This document shows, in pieces, positions 1 to 10,487 of a stretch of 64,000 bases of DNA; within the stretch, counting starts at the first letter, position 1; each line of letters begins with the position of its first letter. This DNA is from Cymbomonas tetramitiformis (taxonomy: Eukaryota > Chlorophyta > Pyramimonadophyceae > Pyramimonadales > Pyramimonadaceae): assembly GCA_001247695.2 (NCBI GenBank), contig LGRX02009947.1, positions 23,236-87,235 on the forward strand. Reading direction: 5' to 3'. A program made the translations under genes and the position numbers. The notes under the pieces were generated by a model, which saw only the letters and a list, made by a program, of their open reading frames with translations, was not told the DNA's origin and did not search any database.

Positions 1-317
1 TAGCCCTGGCACGTCTTGCATTGGATCTTCGGTACAATAGTTTTCGGGACCGCACAATCGCGGACCACACATTTCACTACATTCTCTTCTTTCTTCTTCG
101 CAATAGCTTTCACAACAGCCTGTTTGCTCCACGGTTCGCCCCCATGTTTCTGGGGCAAGGTGTTAACGTGCTACTTACTCTTAGGTTTCAGGAGCATAAG
201 TCAATTAAGTAAAGGCGGAGTCTTGGGCCTTCAAGTCCGTCCAGAACTCCAAAGCGCCACATCACCATGCACATACAAATATCCCACGCAAAAATATTTC
301 GCTGTGGAACCCTAACA
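1..317. other. Left edge, no recognised gene
   Basis: No domain or splice-consistent exon was recognised here. Bases 245-264 already carry the AACTCCAAAGCGCCACATCA motif that ends each unit of the adjoining 103-bp tandem repeat, so the right part is probably the flank of that repeat or of a mobile element. Confidence 0.4.
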
Positions 318-938
318 GATTTGGAGTCCGTCGATAAAACTTGATCGAACTCCAAAGCGCCACATCACGATGCACACAACATTATGTCACGGATATAAAT
401 TATGATGTGGAGCGCTGACAGATTTGGAGTCCGTCGATAAAACTTGATCGAACTCCAAAGCGCCACATCAAGATGCACATAACATTATGTCACGGATATA
501 AATTATGATGTGGAACGCTGACAGATTTGGAGTCCGTCGATAAAACTTGATCGAACTCCAAAGCGCCACATCACGATGCACACAACATTATGCCACCGAT
601 ATAAATTATGATGTGGAGCGCTGACAGATTTGGAGTCCGTCGATAAAACTTGATCGAACTCCAAAGCGCCACATCACGATGCACACAACATTATGTCACG
701 GATATAAATTATGATGTGGAGCGCTGACAGATTTGGAGTCCGTCGATAAAACTTGATCGAACTCCAAAGCGCCACATCAAGATGCACATCACATTATGTC
801 ACGGATATAAATTATGATGTGGAACGCTGACAGATTTGGAGTCCGTCGATAAAACTTGATCGAACTCCAAAGCGCCACATCACGATGCACACAACATTAT
901 GCCACCGATATAAATTATGATGTGGAGCGCTGACAGAT
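318..938. repeat. 103-bp tandem repeat, six units
   Basis: GATTTGGAGTCCGTCGAT recurs at 318, 421, 524, 627, 730, 833 and (truncated) 936, an exact 103-bp step. Each unit contains two inverted repeats: TTTGGAGT...AACTCCAAA and GCGCCACATCA...TGATGTGGAGCGC. Units differ only by a few substitutions (for example GGAGCGC versus GGAACGC). The repeat lies 0.4 kb upstream of a transposase gene. Iterated palindromic units of this sort can form subterminal regions of DNA transposons, but no matching far end was found. Confidence 0.9.
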
Positions 939-960
939 TTGGTGAACTCCAAAGCGCCAC

Positions 961-1350
961 ATCATGAAGCACTTCACGCCATTTCGAAGTGAAACGCGTT
1001 CGTATTCTTCAAGAATGTGACCGGTGATGGAAGTGCGAGGAAGCTCATGCCCTCGCACGAATATATTTCATGTATATTTGATATGTGGTTAGCGTGGTAG
1101 AAACGACAACGATATGGGTGGGACGAAGCGGCGCCCCAATCCGACAAGCTTCAACGGTGCGGTTGTACTTTATTTGTAAAGAGCCCGAAGCTATTATGAA
1201 CTATTATGATCTGTGACAAAATGCGTGAGAACGACTGTTGAGGAGTGCGCATACCTTTTTGTAGCAGGGGTGCACATCGTGGAAGGCCACGTGAAGTTCA
1301 CCGTGGTTCGGGATGATCGACGTTGGCTACTAGGGCAGTTATGTGGAATC
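961..1350. other. Spacer before transposase gene, nothing recognised
   Basis: The frame that becomes the transposase is open from about 1213 but has no ATG until 1351. No clear promoter or domain is visible. Confidence 0.4.
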
Positions 1351-2544
1351 ATGCATGTCATTCTAGCTATGAGCGTCTTTTTAGCTTTGTGCGGCTCAGA
1401 CGCGAGCTACAATCCTGGACCAGACTGGGATATCCCGCCAATTCTTATGGACTTGCTACCTCTTCTAGTAGAAGTAGGCGACTCCGCACGCACCATACCT
1501 CTTGGAGTGTGGCCCCTACCGCAAGAAGCTATGCCGACGCTTCGACACTTGGTTACCAAGTTGGATTCGGTGTGCGATATTTGGGCATCTGCACGAGCTG
1601 AGGCGACTTCCACGCCCTTGCGCAATTGTCAGATTCCTGACAGCTCAGACAAAGAGGAATGTTCTTCTCCAGACGAACTGGACACTTCGCGCGAAGTGTC
1701 CAAAGGAGGGATAGAGGGGCAAGAAGATGGTTTGCGTCGGTCGCTGACACGTCACGAAGTTGACAGACCACAGGAATACACGCCACTGAAGCGAGGAAAC
1801 AGGAACCACTGGATAGGGAAGATGAGCGAGATTTTTAGTAGGTCCCCAAACCGCATCGCTTCAGCGGTGAGGGGGTACATTGAAACGCTGCCAAAGGAAG
1901 TGGCAGTAGGTGTACTGCAACGCTGTCGCGCAGCGTTGTTCGGTGATACAGAAATGGCGAAGACCAAAGCTATGGACTGCATTCTAGAAAACCTGGTTGC
2001 GGTCTTTGGGGCGCTGTCGAGTAGGAATTCTAACTTGAACGAGGAGCACAAGCTTGCAGTGGCGGCCGCAGTGTTTGGCGAGAACATGCAAGAGGGGCAA
2101 GTGTTAACCGCAGCGACAACAATGTTAGGCGTGCATAAGCGTGTAGGATATGCGGGCATCACGGGGCATAAAAACATGCTGGCGGGTGCGAGGGTGGGCA
2201 ATGCCGAGCGTGCACGAAGGAGCTTGCACGTGGGTGTGACGCGCCCCAAGCGACGTGGGCGTCGTTCAGTGTGCATGGCGGAAGCCACTTGTGCACTCAT
2301 CCGCGACTTTTGGTTGCACCCGGACAACACGCGCGTGAGTCCTTGTAAGAAGGACGTGGTGTTGGCAAGAGATCCACACACGGGGAAGCTTAAGACGCCC
2401 CGTGAGTACGTTAGCAAGCATTGGCTTGAGGCTTCGCAACTAGTGGTGTACCGGAGATTTGTGGCGAAATATCCAAGCGTGAAGGTGGGGCAAAGGTCGT
2501 TTGAGAAGGCGGAGTTTGCAAACCGCACAATGTGGTACGGTTGA
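1351..2544 (+). pseudogene. Transposase-like gene, N-terminal frame
   Basis: This frame encodes about 397 residues from the first ATG (1351); it is open upstream to about 1213. The last 90 residues, a basic stretch with PCKKDVVLARDPHTGK followed by KHWLEASQLVVYRRF, resemble the conserved region that precedes the Cys-rich block in a large family of eukaryotic transposase-like proteins of the FSEN/DG-GQ-K type. It stops at 2542-2544 and overlaps the next frame, which carries the expected continuation, by 13 bases. The two frames therefore look like one gene with a single frameshift near 2530-2540. Whether the shift is decay, a sequencing error or programmed cannot be told. The N-terminal 250 residues match nothing I recognise. 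Confidence 0.6.
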
Positions 2545-4526
2545 CAAGAAGGGACAACATCTCTTGTTGTTGTAGGTATCACGAGGACATGCGCATGGTG
2601 CTTAAAGGGTTCGACGAAGCACGGGAGGCGGTGCACAAGAAGTGCCCGTGCAAGGATAAGAAGTGTTGCCCCCGAGTGCCACGGACGGCGGAGGAAAAGA
2701 GGGAGAGCGCGGTGGGTGCGCCGACGGGGCAAGTGTGTGGCATCGTGAAGGCGGGGAAGTCTACCTCCACGTTCGCGGAGAGTCTGTTGTGCCCGCGTGA
2801 AGGGGATAAGCACCGCATAGAGTGCCTGTTGCAAACCTGCAAACAGTGCGGAGGTTTGAAGAACTTTAAAGTGTGCGAGAAGGAGGTGCAATATGCGGAG
2901 GAGGTGAGGTGGTCGTGCTATGAGACTCTGAGTACGGGCAAGTACGACGACGAAGGGAAAGAGGTTAGGAGGTTGCAGTTTTTGCAGAAGAAGACGAAAT
3001 TGGGGGCGTTGATATCTAAGCTGCAAACGTTGTTGCTGGGGCACGAACCGGGGAAGTCGCCAAACTGTCGGTGCAATGGACGCTTTCTGTGCGAGGACGC
3101 GGCGTCGGAATCGTGGAAGTGGCGGAGGCTAAATGGCGTCGGGGACTGCCCGTTTTTGCGTCCCTATGCTTACCATACATTCATGGCCTTGCACCAGCAC
3201 CGTCAATTTAAGACGTGTATCACGGATTTGCCGTTGGGGCATACGGCGTGGTGTTTCGACTTCTCCGAGAACCATTCGTTGAACATCCCGAGGGAAGTTC
3301 AGAGTTTGCACTGGGTGGTGAAGCAGGCTACTGTGTTGGTGTGTGTATTATGGCGGCACGCGTGCAAGGAAGTCGATGGGGTAGAGTCCACGGCGGAGAA
3401 CCCGGTTGTGATAAAGGACTATGTGTACTTTATCAGTGATGACCGCAAGCATGATCACAGATTCATTCAGTACATGCGAGAGGTGATCATCAAGGAGTAC
3501 TTTGAGAAAAGGGGGATTCCGAAGCCAATATTTATTCACGAATGGGCGGATGGTTGTGCGGGGCAGAACAAGTGCGCGGCGGGATTCGCGGACGTGGGAA
3601 ACAGCAAAATGGAATGGTCGCTGGGGATTCCTTGTCAGCGGAACTTCTTTGAGACGGCGCATGCTAAAGGGGAGCAGGACGGAGCGGGGGCACACGTGAA
3701 GCATGCAGCGGCGGTGGCGGTAATTTCGGAGGGTGACAAATGGTATGGGAAGATCTTGTGTGCGGCCGATCTCTATGCTTTTTGTGTGGAGAGGTTGCGC
3801 ACACGCGCGGACACCAGCTACACGAAGTCGAGGGCCGCATTCAATCAACGATTTTTTTATCTAGTTCCCGAGGACGCGACGAAAGAGGTGGCGGGAGGTT
3901 TGTCGGCGGTTGATCACACGGCGCGCATCGCATACAAATCTTTGGAGCGCACTTTGCAACTGCATTCGGTGCGATCGGGCGTGGAGGGGAAGTTGCTGGT
4001 GCGCGACAGGACATGCTATTGCGTGTCATGCTATGCAGAATGTGTGTCGTCCATGCCGACGTCCGAGAACTGTTTGGAGAGCTCGCATGTGGATTTGTGG
4101 AGGGAGGTGGAATTGACGCCCGCAACGGGTGCGGACGCGGCAAGGGTGCGGGAGTTGGTGGAGGAGTATGCGAGTGATGTGAGTGTAGCGGTGCGGCGCG
4201 GATGCATCATCGCGGTCCACCGAGACCCGGCGGACCGCACACACGCCTACTACTTGGTGAAGGCGTTATCCGCCGTGACGGAGGTTGGACCTAGGGGGCG
4301 CCGAGATGACTATGGGCAATATTTTGCCCCGGGAGAATTTGTGGTTTCGGGGAGGTACTTTGAATGGGAAGATGCCGATGTGAGAGATGACTACATACTA
4401 GACACAAGTAAAAAGTGCTTGATCTCTTGTGAAGCCGTGCGTGCAACCGATGTGCGCCTAGTTAAAAGAGGGGATGTGTACAAGATGCCTGCTGCCGAGC
4501 ATGAGCGCGTGTTATCACTGTTGTAA
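2532..4526 (+). CDS. DDE-type transposase-like protein, main part
   Basis: The frame encodes 664 residues. It opens with CCCRYHEDM and a Cys cluster (CPCKDKKCCP) that likely binds zinc. Motifs in order: DFSENHSL (about residue 240), SDDRKHDH (about 300), HEWADGCAGQNKCA (about 335) and ETAHAKGEQDGAGAHVKHA (about 372). This spacing of acidic residues followed by G-K-D-G-x-G is the signature of the family of long uncharacterised transposase-like proteins common in animal and algal genomes; I infer RNase H-fold cut-and-paste activity. The C-terminal 100 residues (YYLVKAL, then EFVVSGRYFEWED) look like a small barrel domain. The start shown is a GTG inside the overlap with the upstream frame, so true translation probably begins upstream. 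The superfamily name is not assigned with confidence. Confidence 0.7.
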   Translation: MVRLTRRDNISCCCRYHEDMRMVLKGFDEAREAVHKKCPCKDKKCCPRVPRTAEEKRESAVGAPTGQVCGIVKAGKSTSTFAESLLCPREGDKHRIECLLQTCKQCGGLKNFKVCEKEVQYAEEVRWSCYETLSTGKYDDEGKEVRRLQFLQKKTKLGALISKLQTLLLGHEPGKSPNCRCNGRFLCEDAASESWKWRRLNGVGDCPFLRPYAYHTFMALHQHRQFKTCITDLPLGHTAWCFDFSENHSLNIPREVQSLHWVVKQATVLVCVLWRHACKEVDGVESTAENPVVIKDYVYFISDDRKHDHRFIQYMREVIIKEYFEKRGIPKPIFIHEWADGCAGQNKCAAGFADVGNSKMEWSLGIPCQRNFFETAHAKGEQDGAGAHVKHAAAVAVISEGDKWYGKILCAADLYAFCVERLRTRADTSYTKSRAAFNQRFFYLVPEDATKEVAGGLSAVDHTARIAYKSLERTLQLHSVRSGVEGKLLVRDRTCYCVSCYAECVSSMPTSENCLESSHVDLWREVELTPATGADAARVRELVEEYASDVSVAVRRGCIIAVHRDPADRTHAYYLVKALSAVTEVGPRGRRDDYGQYFAPGEFVVSGRYFEWEDADVRDDYILDTSKKCLISCEAVRATDVRLVKRGDVYKMPAAEHERVLSLL

Positions 4527-4643
4527 TTTTTGCATTCAAATATATAGTATGGGATTTGGCATTCACAATGCAATAATGATAACATTTTTTGCATATTTAT
4601 GCTCAAGCATTTGAACAAACTTGGGGCATCACAATTTTGATGT

Positions 4644-5530
4644 GACGCGCATGCATGCCAAGTGCAAAACATGATTTCCTGCGGTTTGCAGTGCCCAAAA
4701 TGGCCCCGCACGACTACTCCAAAGCCCTAAATGTCAAAAAATAACATTTTTGAGTTTGTCTAAACCTTCTCCAAACTTCTCCAAAAATATCAAGCCGTAT
4801 AACAACATTTACCGAAATTATGCACTTTCTAGCGGACCCCGCATACGCGAAACCCCTGCTCTCACCGCCAATATTTCACCCGCCAGCAACCCTAAAACCC
4901 TAAAATCTTGGCTATGCAACTTTCAAGTGCCTTCAACTAACTTGGTGCACCTCCCCAAACTCGGCGGTGACCTTTTATCAACACATTCATGCGACGCGCA
5001 TGCATGCCAAGTGCAAAACACGATTTCCTGCGGTTTGCAGTGCCCAAAATGGCCCCGCACGACTACTCCAAAACCCTAAATGTCAAAATTTTATATTTTT
5101 GAGTTTGTCTAAACCTTCTCCAAACTTCTCCAAAATATCAAGCCGTATAACAACATTTTCCGAAATTATGCACTTTATAGCGGACCCCGCATACGCGAAA
5201 CCCCTGCTCTCACAGCCAATATTTCACCCGCCAGCAACCCTAAAACCCTAAAATCTTGGCTATGCAACTTTCAAGTGCCTTCAACTAACTTGGTGCACCT
5301 CCCCAAACTCGGCGGTGACCTTTTATCAACACATTCATGCGACGCGCATGCATGCCAAGTGCAAAACACGATTTCCTGCGGTTTGCCGTGACCAAAATGG
5401 CCCCGCACGACTACTCCTAAACCCTAAATGTCAAAATTTTATATTTTTGAGTTTGTCCAAACCTTCTCCAAACTTCTCCAAAAATATCAAGCCGTATAAT
5501 AACATTTTCCGAAATTATGCACTTAAGTAT
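4644..5530. repeat. About 348-bp tandem repeat, two and a half units
   Basis: GACGCGCATGCATGCCAAGTG recurs at 4644, 4993 and 5341 (steps 349 and 348 bp). Units are AT-rich and near-identical and include a CCCTAAAACCCTAAAA stretch. It directly follows the transposase stop and may be the 3' subterminal part of that element. No open frame in it looks real. Confidence 0.9.
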
Positions 5531-5908
5531 GTAACCCCCGTCCACCCACACGTGCCACATGCCAACACTACTAACACTAGCAAACATTCTACTTGTAATT
5601 AAACGAATATACACCGTTCATGCAACAATACCCGTGTGATGATAGTTGTATAGCCGCGTTTTTTGACGCGGGGCTTGTGTTTATGAACACACCCAATCCA
5701 AAAAAGATATCTCTCTCCGTTGATTGCTCGATGATCACTCGAACCACAATGGCAAACCGCATAATGAAGGCATACCGTACCGCATAAACGCATACCGCAA
5801 CCTACGTGGCTGCCACGTGTCTGCATTATACTGCGCGTTATGATGACGTGGCAGGTCACCCGTCGTCTATAAACCGAGAATAGTAACAGAAAAACACCGT
5901 CTAAAAAC
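5531..5908. other. Spacer with TATA-like promoter candidate
   Basis: No gene is recognised. A GATGACGTGGCA box at about 5840 is followed by TCTATAAACC at about 5865, some 40 bases before the first ATG of the Copia 1 gag remnant. The ACGT-core plus TATA arrangement could be a promoter, but it is not part of a recognisable LTR. Confidence 0.3.
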
Positions 5909-6307
5909 ATGCATACTGGTTCACCTATCCCCAATAGTCTGTTTCATGCCCCTCCACCGCGGGCTCAGGGGCAGCGGCAGCCTGCATCCGGTGGTTCACC
6001 GACTGCCTTGCGGGTGACACGGGATGCACAGGGCCGCCACACGGTCCAGTGTTGGGACTGTGGCGGCCCTCACTTCCGCCGTGATTGCCCTGGAGGGGTG
6101 CAGGGTGCGCAATTGGCGGGGTTCCACCCCGAGGGCACGCCTATTGCAGACATCCTGTCAGAGCTGGATGCGGCTTTCCTCGATCCGGAGGAGGAGGTGT
6201 ATGAGTCATGCTTATACTCTTACTCATTGGAGCTCGGGGAGGCACCGCTTGACCTCCCCGCGGCTCTGGCGGCTGCCGTTGTGCCGCACTCTGCCGTTGA
6301 CAGTGAG
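5909..6307 (+). pseudogene. Copia 1 gag remnant with zinc knuckle
   Basis: About 133 residues with a Pro/Gln-rich start followed by a nucleocapsid-type zinc knuckle CWDCGGPHFRRDC (C-x2-C-x3-H-x4-C, one residue shorter than the usual x4) at about residues 49-61. An acidic stretch (LDPEEEVYES) follows. The frame is cut at codon DSE by the inserted element at 6308-7393 and continues in phase at 7398. The N-terminal capsid part of gag is absent. Confidence 0.75.
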
Positions 6308-7393
6308 TGGCTACTGCCCGGTGGTATGGTACTGTCACAAGTACCAAAATGTATGCTTTATTATGGGCACTAGATGGGGTGTATGAGTCCCATGAAGGTT
6401 TTGAAAAATCATTTAGGACCCTTTTGAATTGTTATTGATGCTGAAATGTACTCTCGTGAACTTTAGGTATGTGTATGTGCGTTGTGCTTTTGGGGGGTGT
6501 AACGCCATAAAATTAATTAAAATTTCTGGTACTGTCACAAGTACCAAGCGCGCGGTGACTTAAAAGGGCACGCTATGTGGCCACGAGGTGGCATGCATGA
6601 TGTCAAATTTCATTATTGGGATGTATCCTAAGTGGTCGTCATGCGTTGTGCCATTTGAACGTCTTTAACGCCAGTATTGGGATTCGATAACACCCAAGGG
6701 TGTGATAAAATGGCCTCTCAGCATTTTTTGTAGTAATATCGGGAGCGGTTTCGTACTTAAGTTCCATGTGTAGAGTCCAAGTACGGCAACTTCTCATGCA
6801 TGTAAAGGTCTTGAAAAATCGATATATGGGTTTACTTTTGATGTCATAAACGCTGGTGAGGCGATCCGACGTTATAATATACTTATTTCGTAGCTTTAGT
6901 GCCACGACTAGGCTCCAAAATCGACGATAGCCCTCATACTTAAGGAATCTTGAGTTGGACCATTTGGTGGAGAAGGGATGTTTAGCATGTCGCAGTTTCA
7001 GCGACGGGCAGTATGCCAACTGCCACATGCTCACATCCATCATTGGCCATGTTATACAGCTTCAATTTGAGCCATCGCTGGGTTGAATAGAATCCCAAGT
7101 CTGTTCAAAAAGAAATCCGAAAGTAGCGCCATGATTTCGAAGACAAGTGAGACACCATTGTGTAACACAAAACTCCACCTTGTTGGCAATATGCATCCAC
7201 TGGGAGGGCTACACGTAACCTATGGACCAATGGGGCATAATACAACTCAGCTTGGGTCGTTAAGGTAATGGTATATCATGGATATCACCATCAGGATGGA
7301 GGAGGACATCAAAAAAAATTCTAGCGTTTTGGTACTTGTGATAGTACCAGATTCGATTCTGGTACTATGACTAGTACCACTGGGCAGTAGCCA
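6308..7393. mobile_element. 1,086-bp TIR element inserted in Copia 1 gag
   Basis: Ends are TGGCTACTGCCC and its inverse GGGCAGTAGCCA (12 bp, perfect). TGAG flanks both sides (6304-6307 and 7394-7397), a likely 4-bp target duplication. Removing the element plus one TGAG rejoins the gag frame exactly (codon GAG then GAA at 7398). Subterminal copies of a palindromic motif GGTACTGTCACAAGTACC lie at about 6328 and 6529, with related GGTACTTGTGATAGTACC and GGTACTATGACTAGTACC at about 7329 and 7361. No transposase is visible: the longest internal frame (6639-7043, minus) matches nothing I know. Probably non-autonomous. Confidence 0.8.
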
Positions 7394-7397
7394 TGAG

Positions 7398-8130
7398 GAA
7401 CCGTGGACTGAGTCGGAGTGGGCTATCTGGGACTCATGTGGCCGCTCGGAGGAGCAGTACTACGACGCTGTCAACCGCTTCAACTCGTACCAGGACCCTG
7501 ACGATGGGGACTGCCCCGACGGTGAGATGACACCTACTCAGCTCCATGTTGCCGTGCACCAGCCTCCGGACCCTGCGGTGTCTCTGCAGCACTTCAGTGT
7601 TGAGCCACAGCAGCCAGCGGTGCCGGCAGCCGACGTGCAGATCACAACAACCAACACCGAATTCCCTGGAGCTGTGCAGCTGGTGAGCACGGCACCGCAG
7701 TCCCGGCCCAGGGGTCCGGGTGGCCCGGGCCGCAGGCCCTATGGGGCGGGTCACTTCATGTACATGAGTCTGCTGTGCATTCTGGCATTCTCTGGCACGG
7801 CAGATGCGGTGCAGTCTGGTGGTGCCTCCGGTGCTGTGCTGGAGGTGCACCCACGGGCTATGGTGCTTTGGCATGCTATCACCTGGGGTCTGGCTATCTC
7901 GGCCTGTCTTCCTGCCGTTGGTGCCGGGACTCCCGTACGCACCTGGCGACACCTTGTCAACCGGCAGTCACCAGCGGGCGGGCACCAGCCCTCAGCAACC
8001 CAGCCTCCGGCGGGTGAGCCCCGTACCTCTCGCCGCTCCTCACCAGTCTGGACTGCTGTTCTGGTTATCTGTAGCCTGGCTCTGTGTACCTCGGCACTAC
8101 TGTTTGGGTACTCTCTGGGTCTGCGGCAGT
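7398..8130 (+). pseudogene. Copia 1 post-gag region with membrane segments
   Basis: The frame continues from the gag remnant: an acidic EPWTESEWAIWD region, a Pro-rich linker (TTNTEFPGAVQLVS), then three hydrophobic segments at about 7761-7811, 7860-7928 and 8049-8123 (for example AVLVICSLALCTSALLFGY). Predicted membrane segments between gag and protease are not part of the textbook Copia polyprotein. Copia 2 has a comparable one (WGIPFLLSLILCISIMGV) after a homologous TTDGEFPGFVQTV linker, so it is not a chance feature of one copy. The frame shifts at the CAGT repeat; the protease is in another frame. Confidence 0.65.
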
Positions 8131-8161
8131 CAGTCAGTCAGTCAGTCAGTCAGTCAGTCAG
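8127..8161. repeat. (CAGT)8 microsatellite at a frame junction
   Basis: Eight perfect CAGT units plus a partial one. The upstream membrane-segment frame and the downstream protease frame both read VSQSVSQSVSQ through it. Since 4 is not a multiple of 3, each gain or loss of a unit changes which frames are joined. Confidence 0.95.
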
Positions 8162-10453
8162 CTTACCCCGCCAGCAGGGGGGTCCGTCGGCCGTTCTGCT
8201 GGTCAGCTTTTCTCAGCTGATGGACTGGCTACCGGTGATACCGGCTTATGTCTGGTCTCTGGTTATGCTGTGGGTACGTATGCTTCTGTGGAGCTTGGTG
8301 TACTGTCTGGTCAGCTTGGGTCAGTTACAGTGGTCTACCCTCTGGTACCCGCTGGCTATACTGGTATTCTGGTCTATGGCAGTGCAGAGTCAGTTCCGTT
8401 ATATGTGCCCGACGAGGAGTGGGCTGCTTCTGGATTCAGTTCTCTGGCCAGTGCTGTCCCTGCACCCGTCCGGGTTGACAGGGGCATCGTGTGTGACTCT
8501 GGAGCCACATGTGTCATGTGCGGGGACCTGTCGGCCTGCACCGACGTGGACTACACCCGTACGGTGGCCTTCACCATGGTCACGGCTGGGTCTCACAGGA
8601 CGGATGCTACTGTGACATTCCATCTGTATGGGGTCTGTATCCAGGACGGAGCCATCGACCACTTCGTTCTCCCAAACTCACACTATAAAGGCGGCTGCCG
8701 CACTCTCCTGTCTTCTCGGGTTATGCTTTCCCTCGGCTTCGGGTCCCCTGACCTTGTGTCCCTCACTTACACCCACCTGCCTACTGGCCGTGTCTATCGG
8801 ATCATTGACTCTGGCACAGACTATATGTGGGCGGAGGTCCCTGAGGGGGCAGCCAGTGCACTCACCCAGACTGTCTCACGTGTCCGCACCGGTGAGATCT
8901 GTGACTGGATGTGGGCACGCTCAGAGTATGCCAAGTGGGCTTTCCTGAAGGGCTCGCCCGCTGCACTGGCCAAGACCGGGGAACACAACTTTGACATCTC
9001 CCTCTTCGGAGACGACCTCCCCCCCGGCGTGGGTAACAACCAGACCTGCCCAGTCAGGTATTCACTGTCTGATTCCTGCTGGGGTCACCTCTGGGCCGGT
9101 GCCGAAAAAAATGGCAACCCGCCCTTTGACAGACTCACCTGTGAGCGGATGCTCAAGAAGGCCAATCGGGACTTTGCAACCGACCCCGAGCACACGGTAT
9201 TCATCTTCTTGATTCCCCAGTCACACCTCAGTACCTTCAGGCAGCACCTTATTCACTGGGAGGTGCTACATGTGTATCCGGCTGGCACAGAGGGCATATT
9301 CAGCTACCGTCGTGAGCACACCTATGCTGGACGGCCCCTTCAGTCGGCTGGCTCGGAGGGCGGGGGGGACCGTGTCTTCATTGCTGGTACCCCGTTCCCG
9401 GTGGCTATCATCTACCGTGATCAGTACACGTCCATGAGGTTCACCCCTGAGAGGTGGTGCCATTCCGCATATGCTCATGCTCATGGTCTCAGGCTGGCTC
9501 AGCTCATGGACCTTGGTGTTGACATCGCCCGGCCTGGCACTACAGTTACCCGGGAGCAGCTGCTGTCTCACAGGGCCTGTGCTGAGGCCTGTGCTGTGTG
9601 TGCCCGTATGCGGACAGTGCAGCCGAGTCCGAAGCACCCTCCGGCTGACAGATACAGAGCTCAGAAGCCTGGGTCTATGTGGGCTGCTGATGCTACAGGC
9701 CCGATCACGCCTATTGGCTATGACGGGTCGAGGTACCGCTGGACCTTTGTGGAGTTCACTGTGAGGTTTACACTTTGCTACTTCTCTGCTGAGAAGTCGG
9801 CATACAGCTTCATCCTGGCTCAGTTCCTGGCAGATGTTGTTCATCACGGCTTTGCCTGCACTGGCCTGGTTCTCCGCACTGATTGTGCCCCGGAGTTGTG
9901 TGACCCTGCAGCACAGGCTCTGTACAAACACCATGGCATCAAACACCTGCAGTCGTCACCCACCCTGCACTGGCAGAACTTCATGGCTGAATATGTGATT
10001 GGTAAGATCTCGTCGGTCTCCCGTGCACTCCTGGAGACAGCCGGTATGGACCTCACCTACTGGCCTCTTGCAGACAGTCATGCCTGCCTGCTATGGGATA
10101 TCCTGCCTCATGGGCGGGACGCCGTGGTGCCATTCTATCACCTTATGGGCTATCACTTTACCTACTCCCGTATCGAGATATTCGGCACCCTGTGCACTGT
10201 GGCCATGGATGCTCAGCAGATGCGGGCCCGCCATCCGGGGGTCTCCAAGAAGCGGACCCCCCGGGCCTGGCAGGGGCGGTTTGTGGGCATCAGCCTCAGG
10301 TCCTCGACCTACAAGGTGCTGGACCTGGAGAGGAACAAGGTTGTTTCCGAGGGCCGGCCAGACTTCATCAGAAACTACTCAGAGTTCGGGCAGGTGATGT
10401 CATCGTTCCCTGCCCCCGCTCCCGACGAGCAGCACTCCGCACCCGCCCAGTGA
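8162..10453 (+). pseudogene. Copia 1 protease and integrase
   Basis: The aspartic protease active site reads VCDSGATCVM at about 8488-8517. The integrase zinc finger is partly visible (HRACAEACAVCARM, about 9570). The catalytic core has D in WAADATGPI (about 9687), D in LRTDCAPEL (about 9880) and E in NFMAEYVIGK (about 9990), the usual D-D-35-E order, with NFMAEYV replacing the common NGIAER. The frame ends at 10451-10453, while the reverse transcriptase opens in another frame with SDRPEPWKDY just upstream of 10488, so a single indel at about 10380-10450 separates them. Confidence 0.8.
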
Positions 10454-10487
10454 CAGGCCGGAGCCGTGGAAGGACTACACCACTGAC

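Noticed and set aside
2535..2575. A 40-bp GT-AG intron joining the two transposase frames
   Set aside because: It would remove the conserved CCCRYHEDM start and is shorter than any intron supported here; a simple frameshift fits better.
4885..5260. CCCTAAAACCCTAAAA telomere-like units
   Set aside because: Only two units per copy inside a 348-bp repeat, so not a telomere.
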